Below, one piece after another: positions 44,173-51,224 of a stretch of DNA of 64,000 nucleotides; the first letter of the stretch is position 1; the number at the start of each line of letters is the position of its first letter. The translations under genes were made by a program, and so were the position numbers. The stretch is taken from NCBI RefSeq assembly GCF_009864005.1, contig NZ_WEZQ01000026.1, positions 1-64,000 of the forward strand, in the 5' to 3' direction. The notes under the pieces are model-generated. The model saw only the letters and a list, made by a program, of their open reading frames with translations, did not search any database and was not told where the DNA came from. This DNA is from Furfurilactobacillus milii (GTDB lineage: Bacteria > Bacillota > Bacilli > Lactobacillales > Lactobacillaceae).

Positions 44173-45183
44173 ATGTACTATGTTTCGATGAAATCGCACA
44201 ACATTGGCGAGAACTTAGCCACCGAGCAATATTTGATGAACAACAAGAAGTTTGATGAACCGTTATTACTATTCTACTATGAGGAACCATGTATCATCGT
44301 TGGTCGTAATCAAAACACTCAGGAAGAAATTAACCAGAAGTATGTTCAAGAGCACAACATTCGGGTAACCCGTCGTCTGTCCGGTGGTGGTGCCGTTTAT
44401 CAGGATTTAGGTAATTTATGTTTCAGCTTCGTGGTGGACTCAAACAGTGAAGAATTTGGCGATTTCAAATCTTTCACAAAGCCAATCGTAGATGCCTTAC
44501 ACAAAATGGGGGCCACAACCGCCGAAGTTTCTGGTCGTAACGATATTCTCGTTGATGGCAAGAAGTTCTCTGGAAACGCGATGTACACCCGTAATGGGAA
44601 GACATTCTCACATGGCACGTTAATGCTTAACGTGGATCTTGATGTTGTGACACATGCACTTAATGTACCAGAAGATAAGATTGCTTCAAAGGGAATCAAG
44701 TCCGTTCGTTCACGGGTTACCAACCTGCGTCCTTACTTGGATAAAGAATATCAAGACATTGATGTCCCAACGTTCCGTGACATTTTATTGAAAGAATTGT
44801 TTAACGTTGACGACCTCGCTGACATCAAGGACCGTGAAGTCCAAGTTACTGACGATGATCAGAAAGAAATCGACAAGTTGTACGAACAATATTACAATAA
44901 TTGGGACTGGGTTTACGGTAAGTCACCAGAATTTACGGTGAAGAAGCGTCAGCACTTTGATTATGGGACGATTGATGCACGTTTGAACGTTGATGATGGT
45001 AAGATCAACAACATCAAGTTCTACGGGGATTTCTTCGGACCAGAAGATGTTTCTGCACTGGCTGACAAACTGACGGGCGTGAAGTATGACCGTGACGATT
45101 TAGCATCTGCTTTGGCAGACGTGGACCTGGCAAAATACTTCGTCGGCATTTCGAAAGAACAATTGGTCGATTTGTTGGCATAG
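44173..45183 (+). CDS. lplA: Lipoate-protein ligase A
   Basis: 336 residues, the full-length LplA with both the catalytic and the small C-terminal domain (from about 255). It activates lipoate with ATP and transfers it to E2 or GcvH proteins. Motifs are RRLSGGGAVYQDLGNLCFSF near residue 72 and DILVDGKKFSGNAMYTRNG near residue 118, which holds the Lys that receives the lipoyl-AMP. GGGGGA lies before the start. No lipoylated protein gene is in the window. A membrane protein gene follows by 16 bases. Confidence 0.95.
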   Translation: MYYVSMKSHNIGENLATEQYLMNNKKFDEPLLLFYYEEPCIIVGRNQNTQEEINQKYVQEHNIRVTRRLSGGGAVYQDLGNLCFSFVVDSNSEEFGDFKSFTKPIVDALHKMGATTAEVSGRNDILVDGKKFSGNAMYTRNGKTFSHGTLMLNVDLDVVTHALNVPEDKIASKGIKSVRSRVTNLRPYLDKEYQDIDVPTFRDILLKELFNVDDLADIKDREVQVTDDDQKEIDKLYEQYYNNWDWVYGKSPEFTVKKRQHFDYGTIDARLNVDDGKINNIKFYGDFFGPEDVSALADKLTGVKYDRDDLASALADVDLAKYFVGISKEQLVDLLA

Positions 45184-45199
45184 AAAGGTTTTTGTCTAG

Positions 45200-45634
45200 A
45201 TGAGAGATGTACGTGTCGTCAGCTTGACGATTGCTTCCTGGATTTTCTACACGATCGTGAATGCGGGGGTGTACTTTGGCTTTGGCAAAAGTGCGAGCCA
45301 GCAGTGGCCGCATTTTCTGGCAAACGAAGGCATTATGTTAGTCTTCGTCGCTATCCCTGTCATTATGTTTGCACTTAACTGGCGGTTTTCAGTATATCCG
45401 CAGTCTTTCGTTCTAATTATTTTGACAGCTGTGCTACTCTTAGCGGTGGTACAGACGTTTACGGGCCACGGTGTGGTTTTCATAAACGTAATGATTGATC
45501 TGTTTGCGGTAATTGGTTTAATTACCAACTTTGAAGCCTTTGTGGCGGGAGCACGATTCCGTCGCAACTACGAGGAAAACAACCGCATTTGGGTCGAACG
45601 CAAAGCAAATAAACAAGCGAACGGGAGAAAATAA
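45200..45634 (+). CDS. Small four-segment membrane protein, unknown
   Basis: 144 residues with four hydrophobic segments (about 8-28, 42-60, 68-88, 92-115) and a basic, charged C-terminal tail (RFRRNYEENNR onward). I do not recognise the family. AAAGG precedes its ATG. It lies between lplA and another unknown gene, only 2 bases before the latter, so all three are probably co-transcribed. Confidence 0.7.
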   Translation: MRDVRVVSLTIASWIFYTIVNAGVYFGFGKSASQQWPHFLANEGIMLVFVAIPVIMFALNWRFSVYPQSFVLIILTAVLLLAVVQTFTGHGVVFINVMIDLFAVIGLITNFEAFVAGARFRRNYEENNRIWVERKANKQANGRK

Positions 45635-45636
45635 CC

Positions 45637-46116
45637 ATGGAAGAAAAAGTTGCCGATTTTCTACAGGCATTGCAAGATGAAACGTATGTGGCAACCTCAT
45701 CCACAACCACGTTTGACAAACTGAATGATGATCCGGAAGGCGTTATGGCTGACAGCATTGCCTTTGCACAGAAACAACTCGCAGCTGGTAAGTTAATTCA
45801 AACACGGGTTGATATCACCGGCTTTCACGATGTTGAAATGAATGTTCGTTTAGAAAGCTCATTGATCAATTTGCCGTTTGCCTATGCGAATGAGATTGAT
45901 AAGATGCTTGATCCTGACGACGAACGCGAAGTAAATCTGTACATGATTTTCGACTCGCCAGCCATCAATGTGTCCAAGATGCGAATTGATATGGCCAGTT
46001 CTGTTCAAGCATTTTTAGACGATCCAGATTCTGTGAGTGCTAAAATTACTGACTGGCTTCGTGAACAGGTTGAAAAGCTGGAAACGGCCGACGCTGAAAA
46101 AGAGGCCGAGGATTAG
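45637..46116 (+). CDS. Acidic cytoplasmic protein, unknown
   Basis: 159 residues, strongly acidic, with no membrane segment. The middle (residues 50-115) alternates hydrophobic and polar residues as in a beta sheet, and the last 25 residues form a charged helix (LREQVEKLETADAEKEAED). The family is not recognised. GGGAG precedes the start. It ends the lplA unit; a hairpin without a good U-tract lies at 46146. Confidence 0.72.
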   Translation: MEEKVADFLQALQDETYVATSSTTTFDKLNDDPEGVMADSIAFAQKQLAAGKLIQTRVDITGFHDVEMNVRLESSLINLPFAYANEIDKMLDPDDEREVNLYMIFDSPAINVSKMRIDMASSVQAFLDDPDSVSAKITDWLREQVEKLETADAEKEAED

Positions 46117-46145
46117 TTTTCACAATTAAATAAAGGTTTCAATTG

Positions 46146-46188
46146 CGGCGAGTATTAGTGAAAAGTGGTCTTTCACTGATACCCGCCG
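46146..46188 (+). terminator. Hairpin between the unknown gene and the alkD-like gene
   Basis: CGGCGAGTATTAGTGAAA pairs with TTTCACTGATACCCGCCG. Only three T residues follow at most, so it may be a weak terminator or an attenuator. Confidence 0.5.
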
Positions 46189-46211
46189 TTTACATAAGGT
46201 GGGTTTGAACA

Positions 46212-46859
46212 ATGATAACAGCTTTTTTAAAGGGTGATCCCAAGACGGCTGAGGGAATGGCCGCATACATGAAGAATAAGTTTCCGTTTGCTGGTGTTAA
46301 GTCACCAGAACGTAGGCAACAGGAACATACACTGCTGGTTGACAGTAAGCAGTTAACGTTGTCGGCATTGAAACGGCAGTTTGCGACACTATACGCGCTG
46401 CCAGAGCGTGAGTATCAATACGTTGCCATTGATATGATGCAGCATAATGTCACTCGGCTGACACAGGATGAGTTAGCGTGGCTGAGTGACTATATTACAG
46501 TTAAACCTTGGTGGGATAGTGTCGACGCTATTCGTGGGGTGATTGGTCGCGTTGTCAAACGTCATCCAGACTGGTTAGCAGAAGTCGGCACGTGGTATAA
46601 AGAAAAGCCCGACTTCTGGCAACGCCGGGTGGGCATTACCTTGCAGTTAGGCTTTAAAACGTTAACGGATGAAGCGTATTTAAGTGAGATGATGATGGCC
46701 GATTTAACGACCGACGAATTTTTTATCCAAAAGGCGATTGGCTGGGCACTACGCGATTACAGTAAGACTAATCCGGATTGGGTACGTCAATTTATCGCTG
46801 ATCATCAATCCAAGATGAGTTCATTGGCCGTCCGTGAAGGGAGTAAATATCTCAATTAA
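46212..46859 (+). CDS. DNA alkylation repair protein (AlkD family)
   Basis: 215 residues made of HEAT-like helical repeats, as in AlkD glycosylases, which remove bulky or positively charged alkyl bases. MAAYMKNKFPFAGVKSPERR at the start is the family opening. The conserved central KPWWDSVDAIRG near residue 98 and YKEKPDFWQRRVGI near residue 137 carry the Trp, Asp and Arg residues used for catalysis. Its final 8 bases overlap the end of the convergent dedA gene. Confidence 0.9.
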   Translation: MITAFLKGDPKTAEGMAAYMKNKFPFAGVKSPERRQQEHTLLVDSKQLTLSALKRQFATLYALPEREYQYVAIDMMQHNVTRLTQDELAWLSDYITVKPWWDSVDAIRGVIGRVVKRHPDWLAEVGTWYKEKPDFWQRRVGITLQLGFKTLTDEAYLSEMMMADLTTDEFFIQKAIGWALRDYSKTNPDWVRQFIADHQSKMSSLAVREGSKYLN

Positions 46860-47553
46860 GGTCACGAATCGCATCAACCCATTCACGCACAAACCGGACA
46901 ACTTCGTGAAGGATAATCGGTAGCAACGCAATACCAATGCAGATAAACGTAAAGTAGTTTTTGACAAACTGTGTTTTGCCGAAGAAAAAACCTGCTAGTG
47001 TGGCGATCAAGATCCAAGCCACGACGCCAATCGTGTTAAATAGATGAAATTGGCGTTGATCCATCTTGGTTTCGCCGGCAATGAGCGGCATGAAAAGGCC
47101 GACAATAGGAACAAACCGCGCGATAATTAGAAAACTACCCCCGTACTTCTCAAAGTAGACTTCAGATTGAGACAGTCGCTTCATGGTTTTACTTTGCGAC
47201 TTACCCTCATCGCGTTTTTGCTGAATATGTGCATCAGCGCGCGCCTTCATGCGGATGCCAGTGCGGTATTTGATGGTCGATCCGACCAGTGTCATCACCA
47301 CAAAACCAATCAATAAGAGGTAGATGTTGAGCACTGAAGACCGGTTCGCAGAAATTGCTCCGGCGACAAACAGCAGCGACTGCGCTGGTAAGAATGAGAA
47401 TAACAGGTAGGCGCTTTCTAAAAAGAGGACAGTAAATAGCACCACATAGCCCCAGTAGTTAAATTGGTTGGTCCACGGCACTAAAAAGGATAGTGGATGG
47501 AAAATAAATTCAATCACCCACGCCAGGCGGGTGGAAGTCAGGAAGTTTGTCAT
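46852..47553 (-). CDS. DedA family membrane protein
   Basis: 233 residues. DedA proteins (VTT fold) are thought to move lipids such as undecaprenyl phosphate across the membrane. The opening amphipathic helix and LFLESAYLLFSFLPAQSLLFVAGA (usually E-x-G/A...PGE/D) are seen near residue 45, and ARFVPIVGLFMPLIAG near residue 163 has the family F/ARFxPxxR-like motif with Val-Gly at the usual Arg position. The ATG at 47553 is preferred to an upstream TTG without ribosome binding site. Confidence 0.85.
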   Translation of the reverse strand: MTNFLTSTRLAWVIEFIFHPLSFLVPWTNQFNYWGYVVLFTVLFLESAYLLFSFLPAQSLLFVAGAISANRSSVLNIYLLLIGFVVMTLVGSTIKYRTGIRMKARADAHIQQKRDEGKSQSKTMKRLSQSEVYFEKYGGSFLIIARFVPIVGLFMPLIAGETKMDQRQFHLFNTIGVVAWILIATLAGFFFGKTQFVKNYFTFICIGIALLPIILHEVVRFVREWVDAIRDLN

Positions 47554-47659
47554 AGTAGTCTTACTATACTTGCAAACGACTAGAATGCCAAGCAAAGAGG
47601 GTATGTCGTGGGCAAACTTTGTTGGACATCTTGCTAAACGAAGGTGTTATAATAACAAC

Positions 47660-47771
47660 GTAAAAGGGATGCCACTAGAGATGGCATCCTACCGATCCGC
47701 AAAAGCGGTGGCGCTAGATGATCAACGAGCAATCGTCAACTGTCCAAAGTTGAGACGACTGCCCGTTTTTT
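47660..47771 (+). ncRNA. Antitoxin RNA, unit 1 (solo)
   Basis: An extended -10 (TGTTATAAT, 47645-47653) starts an RNA of about 112 nt. It has a 5' hairpin GGATGCCA/TGGCATCC, a small CCGC/GCGG hairpin and a terminator ACGAGCA..TGCCCGTTTTTT. The toxin gene that should converge on it is reduced to 13 codons (47775-47815). Confidence 0.65.
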
Positions 47772-47774
47772 ACG

Positions 47775-47815
47775 TTAACAGCAGGCCATAATGGCCACTA
47801 TTAACTGAACGACCA
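47775..47815 (-). pseudogene. Truncated toxin gene, unit 1
   Basis: Only the last codons of the 35-residue toxin remain (ending IVAIMACC). Upstream sequence switches directly into the promoter region of unit 2, as expected from recombination between units. Confidence 0.6.
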
Positions 47816-47890
47816 AGTGAATGAGTTATTGTCACATGAATCATCCAATTGTACTGACTTTTTTTAGGATGAACATGTTATAATGACAAC

Positions 47891-48004
47891 GTAAAAAGGA
47901 TGCCACTAGTGATGGCATCCTACCGATCCGCAAAAGCGGTGGCGCTAGATGATCAACGAGCAATCGTCAACTGTCCAAAGTTTACGACGACTGCTCGTTT
48001 TTTT
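47891..48004 (+). ncRNA. Antitoxin RNA, unit 2
   Basis: The extended -10 TGTTATAAT (47877-47884) precedes an RNA of about 114 nt with the hairpins GGATGCCA/TGGCATCC and CCGC/GCGG and a terminator ACGAGCA..TGCTCGTTTTTTT. The terminator is also transcribed on the opposite strand, as the 3' untranslated part of the toxin mRNA, so the two RNAs can pair over this region. The layout is that of a type I antitoxin. Confidence 0.72.
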
Positions 48005-48006
48005 CG

Positions 48007-48114
48007 TTAACAGCAAGCCATAATGACTGCTATTAACTGAACGACCAGTGCGAGGAGGGCCACAACGAACATGGCAAACTCCAGCACTAGCTGCAGTGCA
48101 TCCTTTACGGACAC
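48007..48114 (-). CDS. Holin-like type I toxin (Hol-Tox family), unit 2
   Basis: 35 residues, starting with GTG: a polar head MSVKDALQ, one membrane-spanning segment rich in Val, Leu and Ala (residues 9-32) with a Glu at position 12, and the tail MACC. It resembles the putative holin-like toxins of lactobacilli, which disturb the membrane. AAAGGAG is 8 bases before the GTG. An ATG seven codons upstream is not preserved in unit 3. The promoter is TGCTATAAT on the minus strand (48241-48249), giving a leader of about 120 nt. Its convergent partner is the RNA at 47891. Confidence 0.78.
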   Translation of the reverse strand: MSVKDALQLVLEFAMFVVALLALVVQLIAVIMACC

Positions 48115-48240
48115 GAGGTAACTCCTTTCCATCAGATTCTGCGGCAATACGGTAAAAAATTCTTACCCCATTAGCACCATCTTCTTTCAGACGTATAAAT
48201 ACGCCAGAGTCACCACCGTCTTCACTTCTCGGCAACAAAA

Positions 48241-48249
48241 ATTATAGCA
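48241..48249 (-). promoter_or_regulatory. Extended -10 promoter of toxin unit 2
   Basis: TGCTATAAT on the minus strand, identical in unit 3. There is no convincing -35 hexamer. Confidence 0.5.
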
Positions 48250-48426
48250 AACCAAGCGACACGGTTTCCTCGATTTAGATGAAGCTTTCATGCTGTTTTC
48301 ATGAGAAAATCAGTAAGATGATAGCATCTATAAATGTTGTTATATCAGTCGATTGAACGATTTGTTTTTACATGAATCATCCAATTGTACTGACTCTTTT
48401 TAGGATGAACATGTTATAATGACAAC

Positions 48427-48538
48427 GTAAAAAGGATGCCACTGGAGATGACATCCTACCGATCCGCAAAAGCGGTGGTGTGAACGATAAACGAGCACTC
48501 GTCAACTTCCCAAAGTTTACGACGACTGCTCGTTTTTT
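48427..48538 (+). ncRNA. Antitoxin RNA, unit 3
   Basis: Same organisation as unit 2: extended -10 TGTTATAAT (48412-48420), hairpin GGATGCCA/TGACATCC with one changed base, CCGC/GCGG hairpin and terminator ending in TTTTTT. The loop GTGTGAACGATAAACG differs from the GCGCTAGATGATCAACG of units 1 and 2, so antisense specificity may differ in part. Confidence 0.7.
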
Positions 48539-48541
48539 ACG

Positions 48542-48649
48542 TTAACAGCAGGCCATAATGGCCACTATTAACTGAACGACCAGTGCAAGGAGGGCCACAA
48601 CGAACATGGCAAACTCCAGCACTAGCTGCAGTGCATCCTTTACGGACAC
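48542..48649 (-). CDS. Holin-like type I toxin (Hol-Tox family), unit 3
   Basis: 35 residues, nearly identical to the toxin of unit 2; they differ at residues 29-30 (VA instead of AV). It has one membrane segment and the same MACC end. The GTG start is preceded by AAAGGAG. The leader is 10 bases shorter than in unit 2 around 48730, which breaks the alternative reading frame there and shows the leader is not translated as such. The promoter is TGCTATAAT (48766-48774). Converges on the RNA at 48427. Confidence 0.78.
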   Translation of the reverse strand: MSVKDALQLVLEFAMFVVALLALVVQLIVAIMACC

Positions 48650-48765
48650 GAGGTAATCTCCTTTCAGCAGATTCTACGGCAATACGGTAAAAAATCTTTA
48701 CCCCATTGGCACCATCTTCTTTCGGACAAAAAGATCACCACCGTCTTCACTTCTCGGTAACCAAA

Positions 48766-48774
48766 ATTATAGCA
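48766..48774 (-). promoter_or_regulatory. Extended -10 promoter of toxin unit 3
   Basis: TGCTATAAT on the minus strand, within GGTTTGCTATAATTTTGG. Confidence 0.5.
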
Positions 48775-48946
48775 AACCGAACGACACGGTTCCCTCGATT
48801 TAGATGAGGTTTCCATGCCGTTTTCATGAGAAAATCAGTAAGATGATAGCATCTATAAATGCTGTTATATCAGTCAATTGAACGATTTGTTCTCACGTTA
48901 ATAATTCAGTCGTACTGACTCTTTTTAGGGTGAACATGTAATGACA

Positions 48947-49059
48947 ACGTAAAAAGGATGCCACTGGTGATGGCATCCTACCGATCCGCAAAAGCGGTGG
49001 TGTGAACGATAAACGAGCACTCGTCAACTGTCCAAAGTTTACGACGACTGCTCGTTTTT
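48947..49059 (+). ncRNA. Antitoxin RNA, unit 4 (promoter damaged)
   Basis: The RNA region is intact (hairpin GGATGCCA/TGGCATCC, terminator ACGAGCA..TGCTCGTTTTT), but the -10 has lost bases: ATGTAATG replaces ATGTTATAATG. Expression is doubtful. The toxin gene is nearly absent. Confidence 0.55.
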
Positions 49060-49062
49060 ACG

Positions 49063-49080
49063 TTAACAGCAGGCCATAAT
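49063..49080 (-). pseudogene. Truncated toxin gene, unit 4
   Basis: Only the final six codons including the MACC-type end remain before the sequence becomes unrelated at about 49081. Confidence 0.5.
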
Positions 49081-49235
49081 TGACTGCCGATTGGCGTAAC
49101 GGACATGCGACTAGCTCAATGAGCCAGCCTCAATCCACACAGATATTAAATATGCACTTTCAGCCATAAAATTCTGTCTTCTGCGCCCCTCACATTTGCA
49201 TTCATCTCAATAAGATGTTAGTGTATTTACATGCG

Positions 49236-49488
49236 ATGAGTCGAGATCAGCCAGACGGCAGTAATGTCGTTCCTCTGCGGAGGCTAGTGGCTATCGAAGC
49301 CGGGGGCACGTTTTTCCTTCGTATAAGGAGTGCTTGATCGTTCGTGTTGTGGAACACGGCGGCCCACCCACCGACTACTAATTGGGTGCCGGTACTCAGT
49401 TCTTCGTGATTGAAGAACCCCTCAAGTCTGGGAGGTATACCAGACACGCCAAACTAACTTCTATCATTTATGATAGAAGCTTTTTTTT
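49236..49488 (+). ncRNA. Structured RNA of unknown class
   Basis: A possible promoter (TTCATC at 49201, TATTTA at 49224, 17 apart) precedes about 250 nt full of short helices: CTC-TGCG-GAG, TCCTT-CGTAT-AAGGA within GCAC/GTGC, CGTGTT/AACACG, GTTCTTC/GAAGAAC, GTCTGG/CCAGAC. It ends in a perfect terminator CTTCTATCAT/ATGATAGAAG with eight T residues (49459-49488). No good reading frame crosses it. It lacks the marks of tmRNA, RNase P RNA, SRP RNA, T-box or common riboswitches. It could be a small RNA or a leader stopped before the VOC gene at 49617. Confidence 0.6.
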
Positions 49489-49616
49489 GCTCATTTTGTT
49501 GGTGCTTGAGTTAAGCATTCAAAATGGGTGAAGTTGGCGAGTATGCTACACTAATAGGTAAGGAGTACGGCCTGAGCACTAAGCAATCGCTAGGCTGCAC
49601 AAAGAGGAGGGCACAC

Positions 49617-49997
49617 ATGGAATTAAGCACATTGCATCACATCGCAATCGTCGTTTCAAACTACACGAAGGCCAAGGATTTTTATATAACGAAGCTTGGT
49701 TTTCAGATGGTCAGTGAATATGACCGTCCAATTAAACATGATACCGTGATCATGCTTTGTGCTGGCAACGTTCAGTTGGAACTCTTTGTGCGTCCAAACA
49801 GTCCGGCACGGTTAACGTATCCAGAGGCGCTGGGATTACGCCACATTGCCTTTATGGTAAAAGATGTGTCGCAAACGGTGATTGAGTTAGCTGAACTGGG
49901 TGTAAAGTCTGAACCAATTCGCCACGACGAGTTCACTGGGAAGGCGATGACGTTTATTCACGACCCTGATGGGCAGCCAATTGAGTTGCATGAGTAG
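49617..49997 (+). CDS. VOC family protein (YaeR/GloA2-like)
   Basis: 126 residues. The VOC fold opens LHHIAIVVSNYTKAKDFY with the first metal His and closes FIHDPDGQPIELHE with the last Glu; GLRHIAFMVKDV supplies the middle His. It matches the SMU.1112c/YaeR group of lactoylglutathione lyase-like proteins. The substrate is unknown. GAGGAGGG precedes the ATG at 49617; a longer open frame upstream lacks a site. Its last 44 bases overlap the convergent GNAT gene, an unusually long 3' overlap. Confidence 0.88.
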   Translation: MELSTLHHIAIVVSNYTKAKDFYITKLGFQMVSEYDRPIKHDTVIMLCAGNVQLELFVRPNSPARLTYPEALGLRHIAFMVKDVSQTVIELAELGVKSEPIRHDEFTGKAMTFIHDPDGQPIELHE

Positions 49998-50433
49998 TTG
50001 CCAATGGCTCGTGAACCATCTTGATGTGTGGTGTGTGGTTGAATAAGAACACATCGCCCACAGCGTGAAAACCAAATTTTGTATATAAACCCTGAACCTG
50101 TTCTTGGGCTTCGATTTCGACGGGTAAATCACTGAAGTGATCATTCAATACTTGCATGATCTGTTCGAGTAGCAACCGTCCGTAACCTTGTCCACGAACT
50201 TCGGGAATCGACAGCACGCGGCCAAACGTCACGTGCTTTTCTTCTGTGAAAATTCGTGCGTATGCAACAAGACGACCATTTTCGTAATCCATTAAGTGCA
50301 GGGCTGCCTTGTCCTGTTCATCGACTTCTTGATAAATCCGGTTTTGATCAACCACAAAGGTCTGGATTCGTGCATAGAAGATGTCGTATAATTCATTTGG
50401 AGTTAACTTAGAGAACCGTTTTAATTGCCACAT
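49954..50433 (-). CDS. GNAT acetyltransferase, ElaA family
   Basis: 159 residues of the ElaA type of GNAT enzymes, which use acetyl-CoA to acetylate an amine. LYDIFYARIQTFVVDQNRIYQEVDEQD near the N-terminus is the family signature, and the acetyl-CoA loop is VRGQGYGRLLLEQ near residue 78. The substrate is unknown. A promoter at 50465 overlaps a palindrome shared with the divergent MarR gene, so the two are probably regulated together. Confidence 0.9.
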   Translation of the reverse strand: MWQLKRFSKLTPNELYDIFYARIQTFVVDQNRIYQEVDEQDKAALHLMDYENGRLVAYARIFTEEKHVTFGRVLSIPEVRGQGYGRLLLEQIMQVLNDHFSDLPVEIEAQEQVQGLYTKFGFHAVGDVFLFNHTPHIKMVHEPLATTHATQLAAHQGRE

Positions 50434-50464
50434 AGTGTTACTTCTTTCGTTATTAATGGCATTT

Positions 50465-50493
50465 AGTATAGTTTTAATTTATTGCAAATGCAA
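50465..50493 (-). promoter_or_regulatory. GNAT gene promoter with MarR-type operator
   Basis: On the minus strand TTGCAT and TATACT are 17 bases apart. The -35 is part of the palindrome TTGCA-AA-TGCAA (50482-50493), placed 13 bases before the marR start codon, where binding would block both genes. Confidence 0.6.
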
Positions 50494-50506
50494 CAAGGAG
50501 TTTAAA

Positions 50507-50914
50507 ATGATTGATGAATTAAGACAAATCGGTACCTTTTCACGGCGCGCTACGGCGAGCGCCAATCACGAATTTGCGTCTCAAGGACTGAACAATAATC
50601 GTTTTCAATATCTACTGCGGATTTGTGAACGGCCGGGACTCTTTTTTGATGCCTTGGCTGCGGACATGGCTGTTGACCGCACGACAAGTTTTCGGGCCGT
50701 TCAAAAGTTAATTGCGGAAGGTTACGTCGAGAAACGACCGGACGCAGTTAACAAAAAAGTTCGTCGTTTATTTCCAACAGAGAAGGCCACGGCACTGTAT
50801 CCAACCATTCATCAATTTGAAGCAGGGGTGGCTGACCGGACAATCGGCTCGTTAACACCCGGGGAGCAGCAACTATTAGCGGAGTTGCTAGCCAAAATTA
50901 ATCAAAATCTGTAA
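50507..50914 (+). CDS. MarR family transcriptional regulator
   Basis: 135 residues, the usual MarR length. The winged helix is seen as FFDALAADMAVDRTTSFRAVQKLIAEGYVEKRPD (residues 42-75), followed by the wing KKVRRLFPTEKA. It binds DNA as a dimer and commonly responds to small phenolic compounds. AAGGAG lies before the ATG at 50507; the frame is open further upstream but across the operator. It is divergent from the GNAT gene with a palindrome between. Confidence 0.88.
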   Translation: MIDELRQIGTFSRRATASANHEFASQGLNNNRFQYLLRICERPGLFFDALAADMAVDRTTSFRAVQKLIAEGYVEKRPDAVNKKVRRLFPTEKATALYPTIHQFEAGVADRTIGSLTPGEQQLLAELLAKINQNL

Positions 50915-50937
50915 ACAGTCTTAAAGTGATTTGTAAA

Positions 50938-50980
50938 CAAAAATGACAATTCTGAAAATTTCAGAATTGTCATTTTTTAA
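50938..50980. terminator. Bidirectional terminator after marR
   Basis: AAAATGACAATTCTGAAA pairs with TTTCAGAATTGTCATTTT. It also ends the leftward operon that comes from 53495. Confidence 0.9.
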
Positions 50981-51031
50981 ACGCTTTGTTGAAAAGCAAT
51001 AATCTTACCAGACTGAGTGTTGGTTTAAGAA

Positions 51032-51205
51032 TTATTTATCTTTATTCTGTCTTTCATGCCAGTAGCTGTACAGATTATACAGACCAATCAGCAATAACAC
51101 GAATCCAAACGCACCACTGGCTAATTGCTTGTCCCAGATGCCAAAGGCTAACAGAAAAATACCACCAGCCAAAAAGGACAATGCGTCACGTAATGTTTTA
51201 CTCAT
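51032..51205 (-). CDS. 57-residue membrane protein
   Basis: 57 residues: MSKTLRDAL, then a hydrophobic segment (FLAGGIFLLAFGIW), a short turn DKQLASG, a second segment (AFGFVLLLIGLYNLYSYW) and a charged tail HERQNKDK. A two-helix hairpin protein of unknown function. GAGG precedes the ATG. It lies 19 bases after the methyltransferase gene and is the last gene of a four-gene leftward operon. Confidence 0.75.
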   Translation of the reverse strand: MSKTLRDALSFLAGGIFLLAFGIWDKQLASGAFGFVLLLIGLYNLYSYWHERQNKDK

Positions 51206-51224
51206 AAATACCTCGTTTAATGGC

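Noticed and set aside
47945-48238. 97-codon minus-strand frame across toxin unit 2
   Set aside because: It begins with TTG without a ribosome binding site, overlaps the 35-residue toxin in another frame, and the same leader in unit 3 has a 10-base deletion that breaks it.
47640-49080. CRISPR-like array
   Set aside because: Repeat units are hundreds of bases long with promoters and terminators, there are no short regular spacers and no cas genes.
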